Positions 1 through 7,224 are shown, counted from the first letter of the stretch. The stretch: 21,461 nt of DNA from Candidatus Nealsoniibacteriota bacterium (GCA_003557585.1 PWOE01000077.1:1-21461), one strand, 5' to 3'. The notes: a model not told the origin generated them from the letters alone. Translations and numbers: made by a program.

Positions 1-537
1 GAGGTTATCGTTGTCAGTGGCGATATGGACATTCTTCAGTTGGTCAACCAAAACACTAAAGTCTATCTTTTAAAGAGAGGCATCAAGGAAGCTCTTCTTT
101 GTGACAAAGAGAAAGTTGAGGAGATATATCAAGGAATCTCAGTAAATCAATTAGCTGATTACAAAGGATTGAAAGGAGATCCTTCAGATGATGTTCCCGG
201 CGTTCCAGGGATTGGCGAAAAGAGAGCAATTGCCTTAATTAAGGAATTCAATTCGATAGAAGAAATCTATAATTTGATTGATAAAAAAGACCCACAGATT
301 AACAAGTTAGACCCAAAAATTTTAGAGAAACTTGAGAAGTATAGAAAAGAGGCTTTCTTGAGCAAAGAGCTTGTCTCCATTAAAAAAGATTTTTCCATCG
401 ATTTTGACTTGAAAGAAACCTATTGGCGAGGATTTCAAGAAGAAGAAGCAAAAAAAGTTTTTGATAAATTCGGGTTTCACTCTTTAGCAAAAAGGATTTC
501 AAAAAAAGATAGGAAGGAGAATCTGTCTCTTTTTTAA
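1..537 (+). CDS. 5'-3' exonuclease (FEN/PolA N-domain type), 5' end cut by window
   Basis: The reading frame is open from base 1, so the N-terminus lies outside the window. The visible ~178 residues begin in the catalytic PIN-like domain (VSGDMDILQL, with metal-binding aspartates). They continue into a helix-3-turn-helix DNA-binding region, GDPSDDVPGVPGIGEKRA, which is the classic signature of the 5'-3' exonuclease of DNA polymerase I and of T5/FEN nucleases. The family removes RNA primers and 5' flaps during replication and repair. The protein stops right after the exonuclease C-terminal region, with no 3'-5' exonuclease or polymerase domain, so this is a stand-alone exonuclease and not PolA. 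That arrangement occurs in several reduced bacterial lineages. The 3' end is a TAA followed by a promoter for the next gene. Family assignment is confident; full length is unknown. Confidence 0.9.
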   Translation, partial: EVIVVSGDMDILQLVNQNTKVYLLKRGIKEALLCDKEKVEEIYQGISVNQLADYKGLKGDPSDDVPGVPGIGEKRAIALIKEFNSIEEIYNLIDKKDPQINKLDPKILEKLEKYRKEAFLSKELVSIKKDFSIDFDLKETYWRGFQEEEAKKVFDKFGFHSLAKRISKKDRKENLSLF

Positions 538-538
538 A

Positions 539-567
539 TTGTAAAAAGAGATAAAAAAAGATAAAAT
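539..567 (+). promoter_or_regulatory. Sigma-70 promoter for the sensor cluster
   Basis: TTGTAA at 539-544 and TAAAAT at 562-567 are separated by exactly 17 bp. The expected transcription start is within a base or two of the ATG at 575, so the first mRNA of the cluster would be leaderless or nearly so. No Shine-Dalgarno sequence is present. Predicted by eye from consensus only. Confidence 0.6.
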
Positions 568-574
568 ATTATCA

Positions 575-1453
575 ATGAAAAGAGATCTTTCAACCGAATT
601 AGAAAAATCTGAGCTTGAAGACACCTTAGAAGGGCTTAAGATTGACATTCGCTTAACTAAAGCGACTCTTTTGTTTTTCATATTAATTTCACTTTTCTTT
701 CGAGTCTATACAGCGGCTAACTTCTCTTTTGCTATTCCGATCATTCTTTTTGTCTGGCTATTGATATATTTCGTCAATGAAAGACTTATCAAGAAGATGC
801 AAAGCAGTGAAGAGGTTTACAGCTTTTACTTTAGATCTCTTATCCTTGAAGCCTTTCTGTTGACACTAATTATCCACTTTTTGGGAGGCATAGAATGGAT
901 AGGAGGATTCTTCTATATCTTAATTATTTCACTTGGTTCAGTGGTTTTGCCGAAAAAGAAGACGATGGCTCTGGTTCTCATGGTCTCTCTTTTCTATGTA
1001 TCTCTCGTCAGCCTTGAGTTTTTTCAGATTATCCCCCATCACAACTTATTTCTAGAACAGCAAGGAATTGATCTTTATACAAACCCAGTTTATCTAATAA
1101 TTACAACTATCACCTTGATAGCATTTATCTTCTTTTCCGCAGACATGATTGGTTCTTTCTCAGAAAATTTAAGAGACAAAAGAAGAAAGCTTATCAAGGT
1201 TCAGGAAGAAGTCAATGAAGCATTTCAAGAAGTAGAAGAAGCTAAGAATGTTCTTGAGGTCAGAGTTGCGGCAAGAACAAGAGAATTAGAGGCTTTAACT
1301 GGCAATCTAGAGGAGCAGGTTAAAGAGAGAACTAAAGAGCTAGAAAAGAAGATAAAAGAGCTAGAAAAGGTAAATAGGCTGATGGTGGGCAGAGAGATGA
1401 AGATGATAGAGCTTAAAAAAGAGATTAAAAAGAGCAAAGGTAAGAAAAAATAG
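575..1453 (+). CDS. Multi-pass membrane protein with C-terminal coiled coil (sensor-kinase input module without kinase)
   Basis: This 292-aa protein has about six hydrophobic membrane segments between residues ~30 and ~210. A charged ~80-residue tail follows, with heptad-like repeats such as LEEQVKERTKELEKKIKELE. The layout matches the sensory half of membrane histidine kinases (MASE-like input plus signalling helix), but the chain ends at GKKK with no HisKA, HATPase or GGDEF domain. It lies at the head of a cluster whose kinase (2044-3678) has no membrane segment and starts with its own coiled coil. An inference is that the two proteins associate as a split membrane sensor kinase. The coiled-coil style (V-ARTRELE...KERTKELE) resembles the linker inside the kinase. 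The ligand is unknown. The next gene starts immediately after the stop codon, so the two are cotranscribed. Confidence 0.75.
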   Translation: MKRDLSTELEKSELEDTLEGLKIDIRLTKATLLFFILISLFFRVYTAANFSFAIPIILFVWLLIYFVNERLIKKMQSSEEVYSFYFRSLILEAFLLTLIIHFLGGIEWIGGFFYILIISLGSVVLPKKKTMALVLMVSLFYVSLVSLEFFQIIPHHNLFLEQQGIDLYTNPVYLIITTITLIAFIFFSADMIGSFSENLRDKRRKLIKVQEEVNEAFQEVEEAKNVLEVRVAARTRELEALTGNLEEQVKERTKELEKKIKELEKVNRLMVGREMKMIELKKEIKKSKGKKK

Positions 1454-2047
1454 ATGTCTTTAAAAGATACAGCCGACAACTTAAAGAAGACAAAAGGCAA
1501 TGTTAGAGGCGATATCGTTCTGGGCAGTTTTGCCTATATCAAAGAGAAAGAGGGTGAAGAAGGAATTAAAAAAGTTAAAGAGAGATTAATTGAATTGAAC
1601 TATGATAACTCCTTAGACAGATTAAGTCCGATGGAGTGGTATCCTGAACATTTAAGTGTAATGGTTATTTTAGCAGCTAAAGAGATTTTTAATTGGCAAA
1701 AAGAAGATATCTTTGAGATGGGCAAGACAGCTAACAAGCAATCATTTATTACCAAAACGGTCATCAAATACTTTGTTTCTGTAGAGAGAGCTTTCAAAGA
1801 AGCATCAAGGTATTGGGATAAGTATTTTGATTTTGGCGCATTAGAGCCGATAGAGATGGATAAAAAGAAGAAGATAATTAAAATCGCGATAAAGGGTCAC
1901 AAGTTTCATCCAGATATCTGTCATTATCAAGCAGGCTTTATCTCAAAAATTGCTCAATTAGCTTTAGGCAAAAGAGTCGATGTCACAGAGACAGAGTGCC
2001 CGTTTAAAGGAGGTTCCGATCATGAATATTTAATAAGTTGGCGATGA
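1454..2047 (+). CDS. V4R / heme-NO-binding-like (DUF2378-type) sensor protein
   Basis: A soluble 197-aa protein with no membrane segment. The N-terminal half carries a motif of the type VRGDIVLGSFAYI...G..GI..V, then an SPMEWYPEH segment. The C-terminal part has a conserved-looking cysteine in ICHYQAGF, and then VTETECPFKGGSDHEYLISW, the pattern of V4R (vinyl-4-reductase) and HNOB-like small-molecule-binding domains. Such domains bind hydrophobic ligands or heme and act as sensors, often next to histidine kinases. Here it sits between a membrane input protein and a PAS kinase, and its TGA overlaps the kinase ATG (ATGA at 2044-2047). That supports a sensory accessory role. No heme-ligand histidine can be assigned with confidence, so NO or heme binding is unproven. 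Superfamily assignment is moderate; ligand and exact family are unknown. Confidence 0.6.
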   Translation: MSLKDTADNLKKTKGNVRGDIVLGSFAYIKEKEGEEGIKKVKERLIELNYDNSLDRLSPMEWYPEHLSVMVILAAKEIFNWQKEDIFEMGKTANKQSFITKTVIKYFVSVERAFKEASRYWDKYFDFGALEPIEMDKKKKIIKIAIKGHKFHPDICHYQAGFISKIAQLALGKRVDVTETECPFKGGSDHEYLISWR

Positions 2048-3678
2048 GTGAAGAATTACTAAAAAAGAATCTTGAAAGGGTCAAAGAGGATTTAGACGAC
2101 TTGCAAAGATATGTTGACGAGCTCACTATCTTCTTGCCTTTGCCATTTTGCACAGTCAACCCTCTGAATATTATTCTAGGTGCCAACAAGTCATTTCAAG
2201 AAATCAGTGGCTATAACGAGATGGAGGTTATTGGTAACGGTATCGACTTTCTTTTTTTAGAAAAGAGAGAGCTTGGATCTTTTAAAAAAGAGGTAGCCTC
2301 AAAGAAGACCAGAATCACCAAAGAAGTTACTTTGATAAGAAAAGATAAGAAAAGAATTCCTGTGAGTATATCTGCTTTAGCAAGGACCGATAATAACGAT
2401 GACTTTCTGGGCTACTTTTTAACTTTGTCTGATATTAGCGAGAGCAAAAAGTTTCAGGAGAAGCTAGAAGAAAAAGTAAAGGAAAAGACAAGAGCCTTAG
2501 AAGGCAAGACAAAAGAGCTATCGGACTCTCAGGCAGCAATCTTAAATATTCTTGAGGATACTGAAGAGTCGAGGCAAAAAGCAGAAGAGGAGAGAAACAA
2601 GACAGCGGCAATTATTCATAACTTCACAGATGGCATACTTGTTTTCAACAAGAAAAATATATTAGAGATAATAAATCCTAAAGCTGAGAGTCTTTTTCAT
2701 CTGGAATCATCTGAAATAAGTGGCAAAAGATTCAAGTCACTTAAAGCTAATAAAAAGATAAAGCCATTAATCAAAGAGATAGCCGAGAGCCCAGACTTTA
2801 ATGGAAAATCCAGTGAAGGGTCTTTCAGGAGAGAGATTGAGATAGATGAAGGCAAGACAATTGAGATAACAACAGTACCAATTCTTAGAGGTGACGAAAA
2901 AACAGGCACCTTGGTCGTTTTGCACGATATAACAAGAGAAAAGATGGTTGAAGAGATGAAAAGTGAATTTGTCTCTATCGCAGCACATCAATTAAGAACC
3001 CCAATCTCAGCAATGAAGTGGACGATGACTATGCTCTTAGACGGTGATTTAGGCGATTTAAATGATGAGCAAAAAGATTTAGTTGAAAAGACATATGCAT
3101 CAAATGAGAGAATGGTTAATCTAATTAATGACCTTCTCAATGTTTCTAGAATCGAAGAAGGAAGATATCTTTACAAGCCCGCTCACATCTCTTTCAGTAA
3201 GGTATTGAATCCTGTAGTTAAGTCATACAGAGATGAGATTAAAAGAAGGGGTATCAAGTTCAGAACTAAGATACCCAAGAGATCCTTGCCCAGAGTCGCT
3301 GTTGATACAGAAAAGATTACTCTGGTTCTGCAAAATCTTTTAGATAATGCGATGAAATATACTCCCAAGGGAGGTCAGGTCACCCTTGACGTCAAGGTAA
3401 AGAATAAAGAGATTGAAGTATCTATTAGAGACACTGGCGTTGGGATTCCTAAAGACCAACAGCAACGACTATTTTCCAAGTTCTTTAGAGCAGCAAATGT
3501 TATCAGGATGGAGACAGAAGGCTCAGGTCTAGGCCTCTTTATCTGCAAGAATATAATAAAAGCTCACAAAGGTGAGATATCATTTGAATCGAAGGAAAAT
3601 CAGGGTAGTGTTTTCCATTTTACCCTACCGACCATCGCCACTAAAAAAGAGTTTGATGATTTTTTAAAAACATTGTAG
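2044..3678 (+). CDS. Soluble PAS-domain sensor histidine kinase
   Basis: A 544-aa kinase. I take the ATG at 2044 as start because it overlaps the previous stop (ATGA); an in-frame TTG at 2038 is possible. Order: a short coiled coil (1-30), PAS 1 (~30-130, with ISGYNEMEVIG), a long coiled coil (~140-190), PAS 2 (~195-300, IIHNFTDGILVFNKKN), then HisKA with the phospho-acceptor His315 in HQLRTPISAMKW. HATPase_c follows, with N box (NLLDNAMKYTP), G1 (DTGVGIP), F box and G2 (GSGLGLFICK). No membrane segment is seen, so it must get its signal from cytoplasmic ligands or from partners, most likely the two proteins encoded upstream. The cognate receivers are probably the two downstream genes. A promoter for the first receiver lies inside the 3' end of this gene. 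Kinase identity is certain; the signal is unknown. Confidence 0.95.
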   Translation: MSEELLKKNLERVKEDLDDLQRYVDELTIFLPLPFCTVNPLNIILGANKSFQEISGYNEMEVIGNGIDFLFLEKRELGSFKKEVASKKTRITKEVTLIRKDKKRIPVSISALARTDNNDDFLGYFLTLSDISESKKFQEKLEEKVKEKTRALEGKTKELSDSQAAILNILEDTEESRQKAEEERNKTAAIIHNFTDGILVFNKKNILEIINPKAESLFHLESSEISGKRFKSLKANKKIKPLIKEIAESPDFNGKSSEGSFRREIEIDEGKTIEITTVPILRGDEKTGTLVVLHDITREKMVEEMKSEFVSIAAHQLRTPISAMKWTMTMLLDGDLGDLNDEQKDLVEKTYASNERMVNLINDLLNVSRIEEGRYLYKPAHISFSKVLNPVVKSYRDEIKRRGIKFRTKIPKRSLPRVAVDTEKITLVLQNLLDNAMKYTPKGGQVTLDVKVKNKEIEVSIRDTGVGIPKDQQQRLFSKFFRAANVIRMETEGSGLGLFICKNIIKAHKGEISFESKENQGSVFHFTLPTIATKKEFDDFLKTL

Positions 3679-3681
3679 AAT
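3653..3681 (+). promoter_or_regulatory. Internal promoter for the response regulators
   Basis: TTGATG (3653-3658) and TAGAAT (3676-3681) are 17 bp apart, inside the end of the kinase gene and across its stop. The start would fall near 3688, leaving a leader of about 9 nt before the ATG at 3697. It would let the receivers be made in excess over the kinase. Predicted by consensus match only. Confidence 0.5.
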
Positions 3682-3696
3682 AAGACTAGAAACAAT

Positions 3697-4068
3697 ATGT
3701 CAAAGAAAGTATTAATCATTGAGGACGAAGAGATACTATTAGAGCTTCTTGAAAAAAAGCTCGTTCAAGAGGGTTACGATGTTAAAGTAGCCAAGGATGG
3801 CGTCGAGGGGCTTGAAAAGATTGAAGAAAGAAAGCCAGATATCATTCTATTAGATATAGTTATGCCGAGAATGGGAGGCTTTGAGGTTATGAAAGAGCTT
3901 CAAAAAAAAGAAGAGTTCTCTGATATTCCGATTATAATCATCTCTAATTCTGGTCAACCAGTTGAGCTCGATTTGGCTCAAAAGCTTGGCGCTAGAGATT
4001 GGTTAATCAAAACAGACTTTGATCCAAAAGAAGTAATTGACAAAGTAATTAATCAAATTGGCAAATAA
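3697..4068 (+). CDS. Receiver-only response regulator (copy 1)
   Basis: A single CheY-like receiver domain of 123 aa fills the protein. Acidic pocket residues E9 and D10, phospho-acceptor D53 (PDIILLDIVMP), conserved S83 and K105 (LIKTDF) are all present, so it should accept phosphate from the adjacent kinase. There is no DNA-binding or enzymatic output domain. It would act by protein-protein contact, as CheY, Spo0F or PilG/PilH do. The partner is not encoded in the window. The next gene is a close paralogue in which D53, S83 and K105 have the same numbers, so the pair arose by tandem duplication. The SNSGQ stretch after the beta-4 strand is shared in form (SNLGQ) with the second copy. Confidence 0.93.
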   Translation: MSKKVLIIEDEEILLELLEKKLVQEGYDVKVAKDGVEGLEKIEERKPDIILLDIVMPRMGGFEVMKELQKKEEFSDIPIIIISNSGQPVELDLAQKLGARDWLIKTDFDPKEVIDKVINQIGK

Positions 4069-4079
4069 TTTTATTAAAT

Positions 4080-4457
4080 ATGGCTTCCAAAATTTTAGTA
4101 ATTGAAGATGATAAATTCTTAAGGGAGTTAATCACTCAAAAGCTTAAGAGAGAGGGCTACGATGTTCGTGAAGCTGTTGACGGTGAAGATGGAGTGAAGA
4201 AGGTTACAGAAGAGAAACCAGATATAATTCTATTAGATCTTATCTTACCAGGAATTGATGGCTTTGAGGTCTTATCCAAGATAAAAGATAATCCCGAGAG
4301 AAAAGATGTTCCAGTCGTTATTCTTTCTAATCTAGGCCAGAAAGACGATGTTGAAAGAGGTCTCAAGCTTGGTGCAGTTGATTTTCTAATTAAGGCTCAT
4401 TTCACACCTGGAGAAATCATTGAAAAAGTTGAGGCTGTTTTAGGTAAGAAAAAGTAA
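4080..4457 (+). CDS. Receiver-only response regulator (copy 2)
   Basis: A 125-aa CheY-like receiver domain with the full active site: E9/D10/D11, phospho-acceptor D53 (PDIILLDLILP), S83 and K105 (FLIKAHF). It begins 11 bp after copy 1. The same catalytic positions, the shared EGYDV segment and the SNxGQ motif show tandem duplication followed by divergence. Like copy 1 it has no output domain, so the cluster as a whole lacks a visible effector. The two receivers could split one kinase signal, form a phosphate sink, or act on a motility or pilus apparatus elsewhere; none of these can be chosen from the sequence. A strong terminator follows 14 bp after the stop and closes the sensor cluster. Confidence 0.93.
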   Translation: MASKILVIEDDKFLRELITQKLKREGYDVREAVDGEDGVKKVTEEKPDIILLDLILPGIDGFEVLSKIKDNPERKDVPVVILSNLGQKDDVERGLKLGAVDFLIKAHFTPGEIIEKVEAVLGKKK

Positions 4458-4471
4458 TTTACTCAATAATG

Positions 4472-4522
4472 CCGCACCCTGATTTCAAAGACAGCTTGTC
4501 TGTCTCAAGGGGGCGGTTTTTT
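4472..4522 (+). terminator. Long hairpin plus T6, abutting the mutM start
   Basis: CCGC(4472-4475)/GCGG(4513-4516) and CCCT/AGGG form the base of the stem. AGACAG/CTGTCT forms an upper stem, and TTTTTT follows at 4517-4522. This is an intrinsic terminator for the response-regulator transcript. It ends only 5 nt before the mutM ATG, leaving almost no room for an independent mutM promoter (see findings). Confidence 0.8.
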
Positions 4523-4527
4523 AAAAG

Positions 4528-5400
4528 ATGCCAGAACTTCCTGAGGTAGAAACGACAAAAAAAGACTTATCTAAAAAGACAATCCTTGAAAAGGTAAAGG
4601 GTTGTTGGGTCGGTTTACCTAACCGAACTTTCATTCGTTCTGATTTCAAGAAGAGAGATTACAGTGAAATAATTAAGGGAGGCAAGATAGAGAACGTTTA
4701 CAGAAAAGGTAAAAATATAATAATTGATTTATCTAATGGAGTCTCAATATTGATGCATCAAAAGATATCTGGCCATATACTCTTTGGTAAATGGCAGTAT
4801 GATTCTGGTAAATGGATCTCTAAGGACAAGCTTCTTGCGCAAAAGATAAATTCATTCATCTATTTCATCATCTTCTTAACTAATGGCAATATGATTGCTT
4901 TGTCTGATCCAAGAAAATTTTTTAAAGTTGAATTCTGGAAAAAAGAAGACTTAGAAGAGTCTCAAGCGATAAAGGAGTTAGGCCCCGATGCTTTAGAAAT
5001 TGATTTAAAGAGATTGCAAGGTCTTCTTGGAAAAAGAAAGCAAGGGATAAAGAAGCTTCTACTTAACCAATCATTTATTAGTGGCATAGGTAACATCTAT
5101 TCTGATGAAATGCTCTGGGATGCAGCTATTAGTCCGTTTCGTAAAGCAAACTCGCTCAAAGAAGACGAGACGAAGAAGCTTTTTAAATCGATGCGCAAGA
5201 TATTAAAGGAGTCTTTGCGCTACAAAGGAGATAGCACCAGCGATTATAGATTGATTACTGGAGAAGAGGGATCTTATCAGAAAAGACACAAAGTTTACCA
5301 AAGAGACGGTGAGAAGTGCCCAAGAAATGATGGCGGTATTATTAAAAGAGAGAAGTTTGGCAATAGATCTCTTAGATATTGCCCAATTTGTCAGAAGTAA
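4528..5400 (+). CDS. mutM: Formamidopyrimidine-DNA glycosylase (Fpg/MutM), base excision repair
   Basis: A 290-aa member of the Fpg/Nei family, which excises 8-oxoguanine and other oxidised purines and nicks the abasic site. The start is fixed by MPELPEVE, in which the proline after Met is the Schiff-base nucleophile and the next glutamate is catalytic. Also visible are the beta-hairpin lysine region (YRKGKNIII), the H2TH signature SGIGNIYSDEMLW, and a C-terminal zinc-finger region with R280 (equivalent of E. coli R258). The zinc finger is unusual. It keeps C264, C285 and C288, but the second cysteine of the usual C-x2-C is replaced by Asn267-Asp268. Aspartate 268 lies 16 residues before C285, the normal spacing of that ligand. 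holA follows after a 1-bp gap. Identity is certain. Confidence 0.97.
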   Translation: MPELPEVETTKKDLSKKTILEKVKGCWVGLPNRTFIRSDFKKRDYSEIIKGGKIENVYRKGKNIIIDLSNGVSILMHQKISGHILFGKWQYDSGKWISKDKLLAQKINSFIYFIIFLTNGNMIALSDPRKFFKVEFWKKEDLEESQAIKELGPDALEIDLKRLQGLLGKRKQGIKKLLLNQSFISGIGNIYSDEMLWDAAISPFRKANSLKEDETKKLFKSMRKILKESLRYKGDSTSDYRLITGEEGSYQKRHKVYQRDGEKCPRNDGGIIKREKFGNRSLRYCPICQK

Positions 5401-5401
5401 G

Positions 5402-6286
5402 ATGTTTATACTTGTTTACGGCAAAGACTTTTATAGAGTCAACAAAAAGATAAAAGAGATAGTTAACAGTTACGACAAATCAAAATTGATAGCCCTCGAC
5501 GAGCAACAAGATTATCTAAATATAATTAAGGGTGAATTCACTCAAGAATCAATTTTCAAAGAAGATAAAATCATTCTTCTAGATAATTTATTAAAATCAA
5601 TTCAACAAGAAAAAAATCTAAAATTAAACAAAAAACCTCAAAAAGTTATTGTTATTGCTAAAGAAGAAAAAGTTCTCAAGAAAGACCTGTCTTTTTTTGA
5701 GAAGAATGGAAAAGTTTTTAATTTTGAGCCATTGAAAAAGCCAGAATTGATATCTTGGATTAAAGAAGAAGTGAAATCAAGAAAAGGCGAGATAGAGAAA
5801 GATGCTATAGATCTATTGGCCGACTTTACTGGTAATGACTTGTGGCTAGTTAGCAATGAAATTGATAAGTTAATTTCCTACAAGAAAGGGGTTATAGAAA
5901 AAAAGGACGTAGCCTTGTTGACTCGTCCTAAAATTGAGGGCGACATATTTAAAGCAATCGATTTTCTTGCATCTAAAAAGAGAAAGGAAGCTCTAGATCT
6001 CTTTTATAGGCACATCGAAAAAGGAGATCACATTCTTTATCTAATTACGATGATTGCTTATCAATTCAGAAACTTAATCATTGTTAAGATGTCTAAGGGA
6101 AAAGAGAGCAAAGAATTAGGGATGCACCCATTTGTTTTTTATAAAAGCTTTCAGCAAGCAAAAAGATTTACAGAGAGTGATTTGAAATTGATTTACGATA
6201 AGATAATAGAGACAGAAGAGCTAATTAAAACGGGAAAAGCGGATCCGGAGACCGCTTTTGATATGCTGATTACAAGTATATCCTAA
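5402..6286 (+). CDS. holA: DNA polymerase III delta subunit (clamp loader)
   Basis: A 294-aa protein. The frame stays open upstream into mutM (an alternative ATG lies at 5309), but homology-like sequence begins with MFILVYGKDFY at 5402, one base after the mutM stop, so I place the start there. The N-terminal part resembles the P-loop-like AAA+ fold of delta. The middle segment (SFFEKNGKVFNFEPLKKPELISWIKEEVKSR... in outline) and the helix ELISYKKGVIEKKDV are typical of HolA, which opens the beta clamp for loading on DNA. The C-terminal helical collar region includes DIFKAIDFLASKKRKEAL and ITMIAYQFRNL. It converges on rpsT with a 1-bp gap and no terminator between them. Divergent sequence is normal for this family. 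Confidence 0.88.
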   Translation: MFILVYGKDFYRVNKKIKEIVNSYDKSKLIALDEQQDYLNIIKGEFTQESIFKEDKIILLDNLLKSIQQEKNLKLNKKPQKVIVIAKEEKVLKKDLSFFEKNGKVFNFEPLKKPELISWIKEEVKSRKGEIEKDAIDLLADFTGNDLWLVSNEIDKLISYKKGVIEKKDVALLTRPKIEGDIFKAIDFLASKKRKEALDLFYRHIEKGDHILYLITMIAYQFRNLIIVKMSKGKESKELGMHPFVFYKSFQQAKRFTESDLKLIYDKIIETEELIKTGKADPETAFDMLITSIS

Positions 6287-6287
6287 A

Positions 6288-6554
6288 CTACGCTTCTTTT
6301 TTAACAACCATCTTGGTTATCCTTGATTTTTTGCGTGAAGCGTTGTTTTTTTTAATGAAACCAGTTTTTGCTGCCTTATCAACAACCTTATAATATTTTG
6401 GCAAAATCTCTTCTGCCTCTTTGTGCTTCTTTTCGCTAATCAGCTTTTTAATCTTTTTAGCTGTAGCTTTCATCTCCTTTTTCTTCTTAAGGTTGCGTTC
6501 TTTCTTTGTTTTGCTTTGTTTAAGCGCCTTTTTGGCTGATTTTATTAGTGGCAT
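6288..6554 (-). CDS. rpsT: 30S ribosomal protein S20
   Basis: An 88-aa, strongly basic protein starting MPLIKSAKKALKQS and containing KAAKTGFIKKNNASRKKSR, the canonical C-terminal helix region of S20 (usual form: AAxKGxIHKNxAARxKSR). S20 binds 16S rRNA in the body of the small subunit. The gene is convergent with holA and divergent from ruvA. A perfect TATAAT lies 13 nt upstream of its start on the minus strand, with a short palindrome just upstream of that. holA next to rpsT is a common bacterial neighbourhood, though usually with other spacing. Confidence 0.96.
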   Translation of the reverse strand: MPLIKSAKKALKQSKTKKERNLKKKKEMKATAKKIKKLISEKKHKEAEEILPKYYKVVDKAAKTGFIKKNNASRKKSRITKMVVKKEA

Positions 6555-6567
6555 AATCTTTTTTGAA

Positions 6568-6573
6568 ATTATA
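6568..6573 (-). promoter_or_regulatory. -10 box of the rpsT promoter
   Basis: Read on the minus strand this is a perfect TATAAT. It lies 13 nt before the rpsT ATG, giving a predicted leader of about 6 nt. No good -35 hexamer is found at 16-18 bp; the spacer holds an inverted repeat. Confidence 0.6.
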
Positions 6574-6588
6574 CTGCTAGATTAGCAG
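6574..6588. repeat. Inverted repeat in the rpsT promoter spacer
   Basis: CTGCTA GAT TAGCAG is a perfect 6+3+6 inverted repeat. It lies directly upstream of the rpsT -10 box, where an operator or activator site would sit. It has no T-run on either side, so it is not a terminator. The repeat itself is seen directly; its role as a protein-binding site is inference. Confidence 0.55.
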
Positions 6589-6621
6589 AAAAGAATCTTT
6601 CTTGCAAGAGAGATTTAATTA

Positions 6622-6650
6622 TGGAAAGCAATTATTAATTATGTTATTAT
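6622..6650 (+). promoter_or_regulatory. Promoter of the ruvA operon
   Basis: TGGAAA (6622-6627) and TATTAT (6645-6650) are 17 bp apart, and a TG one base before the -10 makes it an extended -10 promoter. The start would fall at the ATG at 6657, so a leaderless mRNA is expected. Prediction by consensus. Confidence 0.5.
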
Positions 6651-6656
6651 TAAGTT

Positions 6657-7220
6657 ATGATATCTTACTTAAAAGGAAAAATCATACTTAAAAAAGAGAA
6701 GTCGGTTGTTTTGGTTGCTAACAACGTTGGCTACGAAGTCTTTTTAGCCCCATCAACAATTGAGAAGATATCTTCAAGCAAAGAGACTAGCTTTTTTTGT
6801 TCGCCGAGAATGAGAAAAGACTTGTGGGAGATTTATGGCTTTTCATCAACCGATGAGCTTAATCTTTTTGAATTTTTAATAACTGTCTCAGGGATTGGAC
6901 CAAAGGCTGCCCTTGAAGTCTCTTCAATTGGATCAATCGATAAATTAAAAGAGGGAATAAAAAAAGATGATAATATCGTTTTAAGCCGACTATTCAAAAT
7001 TGGTAAAAAGAAGGCTCAAGCGATTATCTTTGAGATTTCCAGAGAGCTCAAGAGTCCTCAAAACGAAAAAAAGAAGATAGACGAGATAGCTAAACCGCTT
7101 TTAAGCCTTGGCTTTACGAAGGCAGAGATAAAAGAGGCAGTGAAAAAGCTTCCCAAAAAGATTGATGGGCTAGAAGAAGAGATAAAAGAGACTCTTAAGA
7201 TATTGGGACAGAGAAAATAG
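6657..7220 (+). CDS. ruvA: Holliday junction branch migration protein RuvA
   Basis: A 187-aa protein with the three-domain plan of RuvA. The N-terminal OB fold begins MISYLKGKI and includes NNVGYEVFLAP. Domain II has two helix-hairpin-helix motifs (ISGIGPKAALEV and the more divergent FKIGKKKAQAIIFEIS). The C-terminal domain III (KPLLSLGFTKAEIKEAVKKLP) contacts RuvB. RuvA binds four-way junctions and directs the RuvB motor in recombination repair. ruvB and ruvC are not in the window. The second HhH lacks the usual LPGIG sequence, having LFKIG instead, but the spacing is kept. It heads a five-gene operon; the Mur ligase starts 4 bp after its stop. Confidence 0.93.
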   Translation: MISYLKGKIILKKEKSVVLVANNVGYEVFLAPSTIEKISSSKETSFFCSPRMRKDLWEIYGFSSTDELNLFEFLITVSGIGPKAALEVSSIGSIDKLKEGIKKDDNIVLSRLFKIGKKKAQAIIFEISRELKSPQNEKKKIDEIAKPLLSLGFTKAEIKEAVKKLPKKIDGLEEEIKETLKILGQRK

Positions 7221-7224
7221 ATAA

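Noticed and set aside
2006..2033. A perfect AAAGGAGGT followed 7 nt later by ATG and a 3-codon ORF, just before the kinase gene
   Set aside because: It lies inside the coding sequence of the V4R-like gene (FKGGSDHEY), and a 3-codon ORF has no supporting evidence. It could weakly aid coupling, but the ATG at 2044 is too far away.
4037..4079. TTGACA at 4037 as a promoter for the second response regulator
   Set aside because: No -10 box lies 16-18 bp downstream; the nearest AT-rich candidates are more than 20 bp away.
5309..5401. Upstream extension of holA into mutM by 31 codons
   Set aside because: The extension is just the alternate frame of the MutM zinc-finger region; the family-like N-terminus begins at the ATG at 5402.
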